Source: an archaeon
GTDB taxonomy: Archaea > Thermoproteota > Nitrososphaeria > Nitrososphaerales > CADDZS01
Length of the DNA stretch: 5,346 bases
Direction: 5' to 3'
Assembly (NCBI GenBank): GCA_021792315.1
Contig: JAJYUX010000098.1
Span: 1 to 5,346 of the forward strand
Shown: positions 1-5,346 of the stretch, piece after piece
Numbering within the stretch: the stretch's first letter is position 1
How the letters are laid out: each line of letters starts with the position of its first letter
Position numbers and translations under genes: made by a program
Notes under the pieces: generated by a model
Seen by the model: only the letters and a program-made list of their open reading frames with translations
The model's database searches: none
What the model was told of the DNA's origin: nothing

Positions 1-677
1 GGCTCCTCCATGAACAGAGGATTCAGATCACTGAGCTTTTTCGCGACGGCGATGGCTGAATTTGGATTGAACCTGCCATGGTGTTCTATCAAGAGTTCCA
101 CTTTTCCGTTCGTGGCCTCTTTCACAGCCTTCATTCTTTGATATGCTAACTCTATCCCTTTGTCGTCGATGTAATTGTAGTTGTTCCCAAAAACGTCGAA
201 CTTCAGAGCAGAATATCCCATTTCTTGGAATTTCTTGGCTTTCTTCCCGAACTGCTCAGGAGTAACGCAATCATCGTACCACCCGTTCGCGTAGTGGCGC
301 ACCTTCGAACGAAACATTCCGCCGAGAAGTTGATAGATAGGAGCGCCGAAGTGTTTTCCAATTATATCCCAGCACGCAATGTCGAAAGCGCTCAATGCAG
401 TAGTTGATTCAAAGGAAACAGGAAGATAAAAATCGTGTTTGTGCCACTCATGCATGTTCTTTTCGACATCTAGAGGATCCTTTCCTTTGTAAACACGAGC
501 AACCTCCTTGAGTGATTGAATCACCGGCTGCACCCTCAAGGTCGGGACAGCTTCACCGTAACCAACAATACCATCCGAAGTTGTGAGCTTGAGCAAGATC
601 GAGTTTCCCGCCCAAGTTGCTCCTCCGGCTCCTGCAGGCTGACCAAGCTGATAGACATCAATGTTGGAGATTTTCAT
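1..677 (-). CDS. gnaD: D-gluconate/D-galactonate dehydratase (enolase superfamily), 3' part cut off by the window edge
   Basis: Expected to remove water from D-gluconate (possibly also D-galactonate) to give 2-keto-3-deoxy-sugar acid in the archaeal Entner-Doudoroff pathway, as a Mg2+-dependent cytoplasmic enzyme. Only 225 full codons of about 395 usual for the family are visible. Residues 1-130 form the mandelate racemase/muconate lactonizing N-terminal capping domain ([11 protein letters not shown] at 39-49, [12 protein letters not shown] at 97-108). The start of the TIM barrel follows, with LKFD at 158-161 giving the barrel lysine K159, EHHGRF at 198-203 giving a likely metal ligand E198 and catalytic-type H200, and MEEP at 223-226 giving the second acidic ligand. 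GEAVPTLRV, the ANGWY-DCVTPE stretch and IEHHGRFN match what I remember of the Saccharolobus solfataricus gluconate dehydratase almost word for word. The ATG at 677 is chosen because a GGTG lies six bases upstream and the N-terminus aligns with that protein. An in-frame GTG at 685 is a possible alternative. The remaining metal ligand and barrel histidine lie outside the window, so substrate specificity cannot be settled here. Confidence 0.9.
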   Translation of the reverse strand, partial: MKISNIDVYQLGQPAGAGGATWAGNSILLKLTTSDGIVGYGEAVPTLRVQPVIQSLKEVARVYKGKDPLDVEKNMHEWHKHDFYLPVSFESTTALSAFDIACWDIIGKHFGAPIYQLLGGMFRSKVRHYANGWYDDCVTPEQFGKKAKKFQEMGYSALKFDVFGNNYNYIDDKGIELAYQRMKAVKEATNGKVELLIEHHGRFNPNSAIAVAKKLSDLNPLFMEE

Positions 678-683
678 TTCATA

Positions 684-687
684 CACC
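684..687 (-). promoter_or_regulatory. Weak Shine-Dalgarno (GGTG) of the gluconate dehydratase gene
   Basis: On the minus strand GGTG is followed by six bases and then the ATG at 677. GGTG is part of the archaeal GGAGGTGAT consensus, and the spacing is normal. It favours the ATG over the in-frame GTG, which overlaps this element. Confidence 0.4.
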
Positions 688-696
688 GGCAGAAAC

Positions 697-709
697 AGCG
701 CGAGGCGCT
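697..709 (-). other. GC-rich hairpin in the gap before the dehydratase gene
   Basis: Perfect 5-bp arms AGCGC/GCGCT enclose a 3-base loop and end about 20 bases before the dehydratase ATG. Transcribed on the minus strand it would fold just upstream of the GGTG ribosome site. It has no following T-run, so a terminator is unlikely. It may affect translation of the dehydratase or be chance. The rest of the 93-base gap (678-770) shows only a weak CAATA/TATTG inverted repeat right after the ATPase stop (754-770), and no convincing TATA box. Confidence 0.25.
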
Positions 710-770
710 CTAATCTATCTTTTGGAAGAGATACATCAAAGCAAATGCAAGGCCAATAGACGCTATATTG

Positions 771-2603
771 CTAGAACTCGATTTCTTTGCCCGTTCTTCC
801 ATCAATCCAGACGTATCTTTTTTTCCTGTTGAGAATCAGTTCGGCGAGGTACACAGGATAATAGATTTGTCTGAAACTTTCCATGTCCGCACCCTTCCAC
901 AATCCCTTTACGATTTCTCGAACAGAGGCGTCCTTGATCTTTAGCTTGGCAAGTTTGAAACTATTTGATACTTCGAGCTCATTGAGTTTGAGCAAAGGAT
1001 TAGACAGAAGTTCCACCTTTGGCACATCGACGAGTCTGCGATACATCCTCGCTCTTCCCATCTTTGAGGATCTAACTAGCCTCTTTGCCTCCAAGCCTCG
1101 CAACAAGCCGCGAGTTTCATCCTCAGTCCTATTTATCCTGCTTGCAATCTCAATGACGCTGAGGTCTTTGCCCGGATCCAGCTCCTTCAGGACGAGAATC
1201 TGCCATTCACTCAATCCGAGCAGCTTCTCAATTCCGCTCTTGAAGTTCAGCCTGTCAGTAATTGCGGCAAGCTTTCCACTCACACCGTCCATAAAGAAGT
1301 ATCTTGTCTCGAATTTCTTCTTCAAGACGCCAGACCTGATTCGCACTCCGATCTCGATAATTGGTCTGTAGGCTAAACCGACTCTAGTTACATTCTCCTT
1401 CTGTCCAAAGACTCTGTAGCTCTTTCCAAGTTTCAGAAGATTCGGGACAGATTCTCTTTCAATAAGTGGCGTAAAACCCATAATCCCTGAGGTCTTTCTA
1501 GAATTGTCCCAGTCGAGAAAATCATCCATCGGAAGTGGAGCGACAGCTTCAGGAAATTCTGTATCTTCAATCTCGGCGCGTATCTCAGATCTGTCCAACT
1601 CGTATGCAGTGGGAACGATCTTCGGAGCAGGCGGTAATTCTCGGACAATTTCGGGTTTGGGAAGCGCGACTGGAATCTCTTCTCGAATCTCATTCTCAGT
1701 CACAGGTTTGGTAGATTGAATTGATGCGAGCATTCTTTCAACAGAAGGGCGCACGGTAGCAGTACCAAGTTTTGGAGTCATTCCACCATGTTTGGTCTCC
1801 CTTTCTCGAAACTTCACCTTAGTTGGTTCCTTTACCAGTCCGCCAAGTGCGAAAAACTCTCCTGGTTTTAAATTGGTCAGTACGTTTGGGGGGTCTCTTC
1901 CGGAAAAGAACTGTGCAACCGAGTTGAGATCGTTCTTAATCACGAGTTTACCAATAATTTGGTTTGAGCATTGGCTTAGGATGTTCTTATCCACAAGCGA
2001 GGGCCTCTGAGTGCACAGCATCAGCCCCAGACCACGCTTTCTTCCCCGTCTTGCAATTTCATCAATTATTGGCAGGCGATCCCCACCTGACTGTGGAGAA
2101 AATCTATCAGCTTCTTCGATCACAACCATATAGGGCGTCCTCCTCTTGGATACCTCGTAATACAAAGCAATCAGGAATTCGTTAACTTTCTCCCTCGGGC
2201 GGCTAGCTTCAGATAGGTCGAGTATAATTGGTGGAGACTCAGGCGCCAACTTTGCAAGCAGCTTTAGGTCTACTTTTTGACTCCACTTCAAGTCACAATC
2301 GCTATCATCTCCGACCCAGATGGTCTCGTACTTCTCCTTGAGACCGGAGTACTCACCTTCAACATCTATGATTACAAATGGAACCTTCGCCTTGCAGAGT
2401 TCTTCACAAATTACACCCACGGAGTAGCTTTTCCCACTTCCAGAGGACCCGATGACGCAAGTTCTACTTGTCATTATGGAGTCAGCTTCAACTCGGAATG
2501 GATCAGCAGATTGCTCGTTGTCCTCAGCAAAAAATAGCGAATCTATATCTCCAGAATTGATGACCGAACCGAGGTTCAAGATGTACGACGTTTGAATCGA
2601 CAT
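771..2603 (-). CDS. HerA/DUF87-family P-loop ATPase with C-terminal winged helix
   Basis: A 610-residue ATPase of the HerA/FtsK group, whose members form hexameric rings that move DNA. The role of this one is unknown. The nucleotide site is complete: Walker A GSSGSGKS at 52-59, the family DVEGEY motif at 80-85, Walker B MVVIEEAD at 159-166, a basic RRGRKRG stretch at 185-191 in the place of the arginine finger, and the sensor glutamine in CTQRPS at 197-202. Only about 45 residues precede the P-loop, so the N-terminal HAS-barrel of classical HerA (roughly 100 residues) is missing or reduced. A proline-rich linker (about 310-335) leads to a C-terminal half with a winged helix at about 464-523 (EIASRINRTEDETRGLLRGLE as its core). 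The winged helix is flanked by two copies of a short RY..DG.sGK module. There is no signal peptide or membrane segment. No NurA nuclease partner is next to it, which argues against the usual HerA-NurA resection operon. It starts at ATG 2603 behind a GAGG; the next ATG (residue 44) would remove the acidic stretch usually preceding the P-loop. Confidence 0.85.
   Translation of the reverse strand: MSIQTSYILNLGSVINSGDIDSLFFAEDNEQSADPFRVEADSIMTSRTCVIGSSGSGKSYSVGVICEELCKAKVPFVIIDVEGEYSGLKEKYETIWVGDDSDCDLKWSQKVDLKLLAKLAPESPPIILDLSEASRPREKVNEFLIALYYEVSKRRTPYMVVIEEADRFSPQSGGDRLPIIDEIARRGRKRGLGLMLCTQRPSLVDKNILSQCSNQIIGKLVIKNDLNSVAQFFSGRDPPNVLTNLKPGEFFALGGLVKEPTKVKFRERETKHGGMTPKLGTATVRPSVERMLASIQSTKPVTENEIREEIPVALPKPEIVRELPPAPKIVPTAYELDRSEIRAEIEDTEFPEAVAPLPMDDFLDWDNSRKTSGIMGFTPLIERESVPNLLKLGKSYRVFGQKENVTRVGLAYRPIIEIGVRIRSGVLKKKFETRYFFMDGVSGKLAAITDRLNFKSGIEKLLGLSEWQILVLKELDPGKDLSVIEIASRINRTEDETRGLLRGLEAKRLVRSSKMGRARMYRRLVDVPKVELLSNPLLKLNELEVSNSFKLAKLKIKDASVREIVKGLWKGADMESFRQIYYPVYLAELILNRKKRYVWIDGRTGKEIEF
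783..863 (-). repeat. Second copy of a short protein module in the ATPase (residues 581-607)
   Basis: The extreme C-terminus has YYP, then KKRYVWIDGRTGKE. Residues 596-606 align without gaps to residues 434-444 as R-Y-[VF]-[WF]-[IM]-D-G-x-[TS]-G-K, with a shared Y-x-P about 13 to 20 residues earlier. It is likely a beta-hairpin module duplicated within the protein. Confidence 0.55.
1035..1214 (-). other. Winged helix-turn-helix domain of the ATPase (residues 464-523)
   Basis: The segment begins with LSEWQILVLKEL, passes through a helix-turn-helix (SVIEIASRI then EDETRGLLRGLEAKRLV) and ends in a basic wing (KMGRARMYRRL). The pattern is that of archaeal MarR/ArsR-like winged helices and suggests DNA contact by the ATPase. 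Confidence 0.65.
1269..1370 (-). repeat. First copy of the short protein module in the ATPase (residues 412-445)
   Basis: YRP, a hydrophobic strand, KKKFETRYFFMDGVSGKL. It lies before the winged helix and matches the C-terminal copy in the RY..DG.sGK core and in the preceding Y-x-P. The copy here is about seven residues longer in the turn. Confidence 0.55.
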
Positions 2604-2606
2604 TTT

Positions 2607-2610
2607 CCTC
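2607..2610 (-). promoter_or_regulatory. Shine-Dalgarno GAGG of the ATPase gene
   Basis: GAGG followed by AAA and the ATG at 2603. The match to the anti-Shine-Dalgarno is good, but the spacing of three bases is tighter than usual. It supports this ATG as the start. Confidence 0.5.
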
Positions 2611-2612
2611 TA

Positions 2613-2636
2613 AACCATATTTTCGGTCAGATGGTT
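2613..2636. promoter_or_regulatory. Inverted repeat directly upstream of the ATPase start
   Basis: Arms AACCAT/ATGGTT (6 bp, perfect) are separated by 12 bases and lie 10 to 33 bases before the ATPase ATG, covering the AT-rich stretch where a TATA box or transcript start could be. It fits a dyad operator or a small hairpin in the leader. The remaining gap (2637-2755) holds only a GAGTC/GACTC inverted repeat across the archaeosortase stop codon (12-base spacer, no T-run). No clear promoter could be assigned. Confidence 0.3.
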
Positions 2637-2755
2637 CTATTAACTTGTCTAAAGAATTTCAGCAGTGGATTCTGCAGATGATCCCGTTCGGATAGGGAAC
2701 TGCAATTCAATATCGTAGTGGAATCGCTTCATGTGGAGTCAGACTTTATCCGGAC

Positions 2756-3661
2756 TCAGAGATGAAACCAGGATCTATTCCCTGGCGAAGACAAACCGAC
2801 TCTTGATCTTTTTCCCATTCTAGAATAAACAAGCAAGGCAGCAAGATAGAATCCGATAAAGAAAGCATATCCGAGCCAGTTGTGGATAGACCACAAGGCA
2901 TTTGCTCCGCCAACGTAGCCAATCCAGATCAGTCCGGCTATTCTAACCGCATTCAAGAAGACAAGAACTGTGACTCCTACAATGGCTACCTTCGCAGTTG
3001 AAGACAAGTCTTTTCTCAAGTCAAGATGCATCAAAGCGAGAAGCCCCAAGAATGTGGTGATAGAAATTACACTGGAACATCCGGCAGTTACCGTGCCGGA
3101 GACAAGACCGCCAGCCCTTGAAATGAGACTGAACTGGCTCCCATCCCAAGTTACTGGAAGACCCAGCAATGACACAATCTTTGCAGAAGAAACTGTTGAG
3201 ATTGAAACAAGCGGTGCGCCAAAACCCCATTCCAAGACTGAAGGAGCGGCGATTCCGACTGAATATATCGCCGCGTAGGGAAGCACGATCCTATTTGTAA
3301 GCGGGTTCATTAAAAGGGACATTCCGTAAAAAGTCGCGACCAGCGCCACTCCTGCGGTTTCGACCCAATTTCCGGTGATTCCTCTCAACACTACGAGCGA
3401 TGCTACCAAGCAAACTCCTACAATTCTCGTAGGAACCTCTGTATCCAACTGTCCTTCCATCAACAAGGTGTCGTGCAAGTCATTCCAGCGGAGGGCAAAC
3501 AGTACGCTCAGAAGTGCGGCGAACGGAATTGCGGGAAAGATGCTCCCGAAATTGTCGTTAAGATCCTGGCTCAGTAATTGCGGGAAGTTGGTAGCTGTAA
3601 TTGCCGCTATTCCCGACGAAGCGCTGACCCAGATAACAAAACGCAGATGTCCGGAATCCAT
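2756..3661 (-). CDS. Archaeosortase (exosortase/archaeosortase family transpeptidase)
   Basis: A 301-residue integral membrane protein with about eight hydrophobic segments (near 8-24, 42-57, 78-95, 103-118, 126-143, 185-212, 223-247, 262-280). The exosortase triad is present in order and in the right settings: Cys195 in VTAGCSSV, Arg240 in FLNAVRIAG at the outer end of a span, and His260 in IHNWLGYAFF. The segment before the cysteine (LLGLPV, WDG, then a hydrophobic approach) also follows the family pattern. Known members cut secreted proteins near a C-terminal tripartite tail and are thought to transfer them to a membrane anchor. The usual CSG after the active cysteine is CSS here. The gene starts eight bases after the stop of a protein with such a tail, with no Shine-Dalgarno of its own, so it is probably translated by coupling and acts on that neighbour. 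I cannot assign it to a named archaeosortase subtype; the PEF-type substrate tail points toward an ArtC- or thaumarchaeal-like class. Confidence 0.87.
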   Translation of the reverse strand: MDSGHLRFVIWVSASSGIAAITATNFPQLLSQDLNDNFGSIFPAIPFAALLSVLFALRWNDLHDTLLMEGQLDTEVPTRIVGVCLVASLVVLRGITGNWVETAGVALVATFYGMSLLMNPLTNRIVLPYAAIYSVGIAAPSVLEWGFGAPLVSISTVSSAKIVSLLGLPVTWDGSQFSLISRAGGLVSGTVTAGCSSVISITTFLGLLALMHLDLRKDLSSTAKVAIVGVTVLVFLNAVRIAGLIWIGYVGGANALWSIHNWLGYAFFIGFYLAALLVYSRMGKRSRVGLSSPGNRSWFHL

Positions 3662-3669
3662 GTAGGCCG

Positions 3670-5244
3670 TCAGCGGTGGTATTTAGGGCCACGTTCTAAA
3701 GGATGACGCCTGATTACCAGATATGAAGCGACAATGAGTAGCGTGAAGACAGCTGTAATGACTATTTGGAATGGAAATTCTGGAACGCCGCCACCCTTAG
3801 AAGCAGATGTTCCAGTTGAAGTTGTCACACCGCCATTAGTGGATGAGTACGTTGAGCTGGTGGAACCAGTTGTTCCTTGTGGTGAGCTGCTGGACGACAA
3901 TTCCACGTTAGCGAGTTGACTCAACTGTATTGAAGACCAAGTGGCAGAGTTTGCGGTACTCGATGTTGGAGTCGGCGCTCCTGGCGGCAAGGCAAGATGA
4001 ACTGTGCCGGCTGAGTCAGTACCACCAACCAGAGTGAAGTTTCCGGGGAAGGAAGACGTAGAGTTGAAAGCTTCAAAAACCGATGACATATTGATCTGGT
4101 TTCCCTGCCTAGTAATGGGTGGATATACCGTGAGGCCACTCGTTGCAATTTTGACTGTATATTCTCCACTTGCTTGCTGACTTTCGCTGTACGTGGCTTT
4201 AAAATGGGACAAATTGAATTTAGTCGAGTTCAGAAGCTGATAGGGAACCGTCGTAGATTGCCCATAAGTACTTTGGGTCTGTGGGGTCATGCTTTCCAAA
4301 AGCTTTGTCAACTGGGTGAGATTGATATTTTGGGCCGCTTGAAGCGAGACTTGAAAGCCCGCGATGCCATTTGAGTAACTCAAATTGTAACTGTAGCTCT
4401 TGATGGACGAGAAGACTATCGACAGAGCCGAGAAGAGCGACTCGCATTGGGGTTGACTGTATATCGAACCACCACTTGAGCTATAAGTGGATCCGCCCGT
4501 ACTTAGAAGTGCGGGACAATACTCTTGAGTGATAAAAGCAGCCGGCAAAGCACTAATGTTTCCAGATAACTGAATATTGGCACTTATCAGAGCTGAACTT
4601 GACCCATAGTTGGCATTGATTGATTCCTGCGAAACACTCAGTCCCGCATAGGGAACTTGGCTCGCAAAAGTGTTAAGATAGGTTGCGTTTATTTCGTTCT
4701 GAAGATGAGTGACGAGCTGACTGATCGTGCTTTGGTCATATGTTACTCCTCCTTGGTAAGTGCCATACTGAAAAGTTGTATTACCGGTAGCTGTGATTGA
4801 ATTGCTATTGCCGTTATAATTCATCAGAAAGGAAGAGTAAGGAGATGATATGCCAGGCACTATCTGAAGAGTTATCGATCCTCTCGACACATCGTTCGAA
4901 TACGAACCAGAAATTGATACAGATCCTGTGTCGTTGTACGGTGCCTGATTCCTATATTGGTTAGGAATGGAAGCACTACCGCTGACGATCAAAGAGACTA
5001 TACCATTTGAGGTGGTAGATGAAACATGCAGGCTTGCGTCCGGAATTGTTCCTGGCTGGGTCGAATTTGTAAGTGTGGCGTTAAAAGAAATTGTCACAGC
5101 ACCTTCTGGGTACACCGTCAGTTGAAGTGACTCGGATTCAGACTGCGATTGCCCGAAGGATTCCAGGGTGACGGCGGAGGAGAAAGCTAGTACTACTACA
5201 ACAAAAAACGCTATGGTGATCGACCTAATAGAACTTGATTGCAA
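3670..5244 (-). CDS. Secreted, probably glycosylated surface protein with PEFPF-type C-terminal sorting tail
   Basis: A 524-residue protein of no family I recognise, built like an archaeosortase substrate. Residues 1-28 are a signal peptide (basic Arg7, hydrophobic core 10-23, cleavage plausible near 25-32). Residues 35-420 are rich in Ser, Thr, Asn, Gln and Tyr and have 13 N-X-S/T sequons (N55, 60, 104, 155, 186, 229, 287, 308, 339, 344, 385, 394, 402). There are only two cysteines, C243 and C267, which could form one disulfide. Residues 426-482 are a Ser/Thr-rich stalk. The end is GGGVPEFPF (484-492), a transmembrane stretch (493-511), RR (512-513) and a short basic cytoplasmic tail. It is followed after eight bases by the archaeosortase gene. 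The start is TTG at 5244: an in-frame TAA lies ten codons upstream, and no ATG or GTG gives the signal peptide. No catalytic motif is visible, so it may be structural, an adhesin or an S-layer-associated protein. Confidence 0.85.
   Translation of the reverse strand: MQSSSIRSITIAFFVVVVLAFSSAVTLESFGQSQSESESLQLTVYPEGAVTISFNATLTNSTQPGTIPDASLHVSSTTSNGIVSLIVSGSASIPNQYRNQAPYNDTGSVSISGSYSNDVSRGSITLQIVPGISSPYSSFLMNYNGNSNSITATGNTTFQYGTYQGGVTYDQSTISQLVTHLQNEINATYLNTFASQVPYAGLSVSQESINANYGSSSALISANIQLSGNISALPAAFITQEYCPALLSTGGSTYSSSGGSIYSQPQCESLFSALSIVFSSIKSYSYNLSYSNGIAGFQVSLQAAQNINLTQLTKLLESMTPQTQSTYGQSTTVPYQLLNSTKFNLSHFKATYSESQQASGEYTVKIATSGLTVYPPITRQGNQINMSSVFEAFNSTSSFPGNFTLVGGTDSAGTVHLALPPGAPTPTSSTANSATWSSIQLSQLANVELSSSSSPQGTTGSTSSTYSSTNGGVTTSTGTSASKGGGVPEFPFQIVITAVFTLLIVASYLVIRRHPLERGPKYHR
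3706..3786 (-). other. C-terminal protein-sorting signal (VPEFPF, hydrophobic helix, Arg-Arg)
   Basis: Encodes residues 487-513 of the surface protein: the VPEFPF motif, an approximately 19-residue hydrophobic helix and two arginines. This tripartite order matches the PEP-CTERM, PGF-CTERM and PEF-CTERM signals recognised by exosortases and archaeosortases. The adjacent Ser/Thr-rich stalk and sortase gene strengthen the call. Confidence 0.8.
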
Positions 5245-5277
5245 ATGCTTTGAGACTACTTGAGGAAGTAAGTTTTA

Positions 5278-5288
5278 GTTATTTATTG
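5278..5288 (-). promoter_or_regulatory. TATA-like promoter element of the surface protein/archaeosortase operon
   Basis: The minus-strand sequence AATAAATAACT is the most TATA-like stretch upstream of the TTG start, centred about 39 bases before it. With the usual archaeal distance of about 26 bases, transcription would start near 5257 and give a very short leader. That is in keeping with the lack of a Shine-Dalgarno before the TTG. Confidence 0.4.
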
Positions 5289-5301
5289 CTATCGAGCGAA
5301 A

Positions 5302-5311
5302 AGCAATTGCT
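5302..5311. promoter_or_regulatory. 10-bp palindrome AGCAATTGCT upstream of the TATA-like element
   Basis: AGCAATTGCT is a perfect palindrome. Its half AGCAAT occurs again on the minus strand at 5285-5290, running into the TATA-like element. Palindrome plus half-site next to a promoter is a typical layout for a dimeric regulator, but no regulator gene is present to support it. Confidence 0.35.
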
Positions 5312-5323
5312 GAAAAACATAAT

Positions 5324-5340
5324 GCTCTATCCAATAGAGC
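5324..5340 (-). terminator. 7-bp hairpin, possible terminator of a gene beyond the right edge
   Basis: Perfect arms GCTCTAT/ATAGAGC with a 3-base loop are followed on the minus strand by ATTATGTTTTT, which suits an end signal for an upstream minus-strand gene outside the window. The same bases also resemble a tRNA D-arm (TAGCTC, TTGG, GAGCA). No anticodon arm or T-arm follows, so a complete tRNA is not called. Confidence 0.3.
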
Positions 5341-5346
5341 TATCTT

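Noticed and set aside
225..832. Three short plus-strand open frames
   Set aside because: They overlap the gluconate dehydratase, whose enolase-superfamily motifs are clear on the other strand; no ribosome sites or domains are seen.
883..1371. Plus-strand open frame of 162 codons
   Set aside because: It lies wholly antisense to the ATPase C-terminal half, has a low-complexity Ser/Leu/Phe composition typical of a shadow frame, and shows no recognisable motif.
1433..1693. Minus-strand open frame of 86 codons inside the ATPase gene
   Set aside because: It is an alternative frame of the proline-rich linker region, and the main frame continues through with a coherent domain structure.
2738..2759. 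GAGTC/GACTC inverted repeat across the archaeosortase stop as a terminator
   Set aside because: The stem is only 5 bp with a 12-base loop, and no T-run follows on the minus strand.
2970..3278. Plus-strand open frame of 102 codons
   Set aside because: It is antisense to the archaeosortase catalytic region, whose Cys/Arg/His motifs establish the minus strand as coding.
5244..5346. Complete tRNA gene
   Set aside because: The D-arm-like hairpin is not followed by a pairing anticodon stem, and no TTCRA T-loop is present in the next 80 bases.
1..5346. CRISPR array, insertion sequence or transposon ends
   Set aside because: No evenly spaced direct repeats, transposase-like protein or terminal inverted repeats were seen.

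Overview
The window reads as a piece of an archaeal chromosome with all four genes on the minus strand. In transcription order they are: a secreted surface protein with a C-terminal sorting tail (5244-3670), an archaeosortase (3661-2756), a HerA/DUF87-type ATPase with a winged helix (2603-771), and the N-terminal 225 codons of a gluconate dehydratase of the enolase superfamily (677 to the left edge). The plus strand holds no credible gene.

Archaea are indicated by three independent things: an exosortase-type transpeptidase next to a substrate with a VPEFPF tail; a HerA-like ATPase carrying the DxxGEY motif; and a dehydratase that closely resembles, as I remember the sequence, the Sulfolobus gluconate dehydratase. 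The PEF-type tail together with that dehydratase suggests a heterotrophic member of the Thermoproteota or Nitrososphaeria (thaumarchaeal/bathyarchaeal side), but the window holds no rRNA or other marker to fix this. Translation signals are mixed: the first gene starts at TTG with no visible Shine-Dalgarno, the second is coupled to it, the ATPase has a GAGG close to its ATG, and the dehydratase has a GGTG at normal spacing.

The centre of interest is the pair at 2756-5244. The 524-residue protein has a signal peptide, 13 N-glycosylation sequons, a Ser/Thr-rich stalk and a VPEFPF + hydrophobic segment + RR tail. Eight bases after its stop codon begins an approximately eight-span membrane protein with the Cys/Arg/His triad of exosortases. 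This looks like a dedicated sortase-substrate operon: the substrate is exported, cut at the tail, and probably attached to a lipid or other anchor. Upstream of it lie a TATA-like element, a perfect 10-bp palindrome with a repeated half, and a 7-bp hairpin that resembles a tRNA D-arm.

The ATPase (after a 152-bp gap) and the dehydratase (after a 97-bp... strictly 93-bp gap) have no evident functional link with the sortase pair. The ATPase is unusual in lacking an N-terminal HAS-barrel and in carrying two copies of a short beta-type module on either side of its winged helix.
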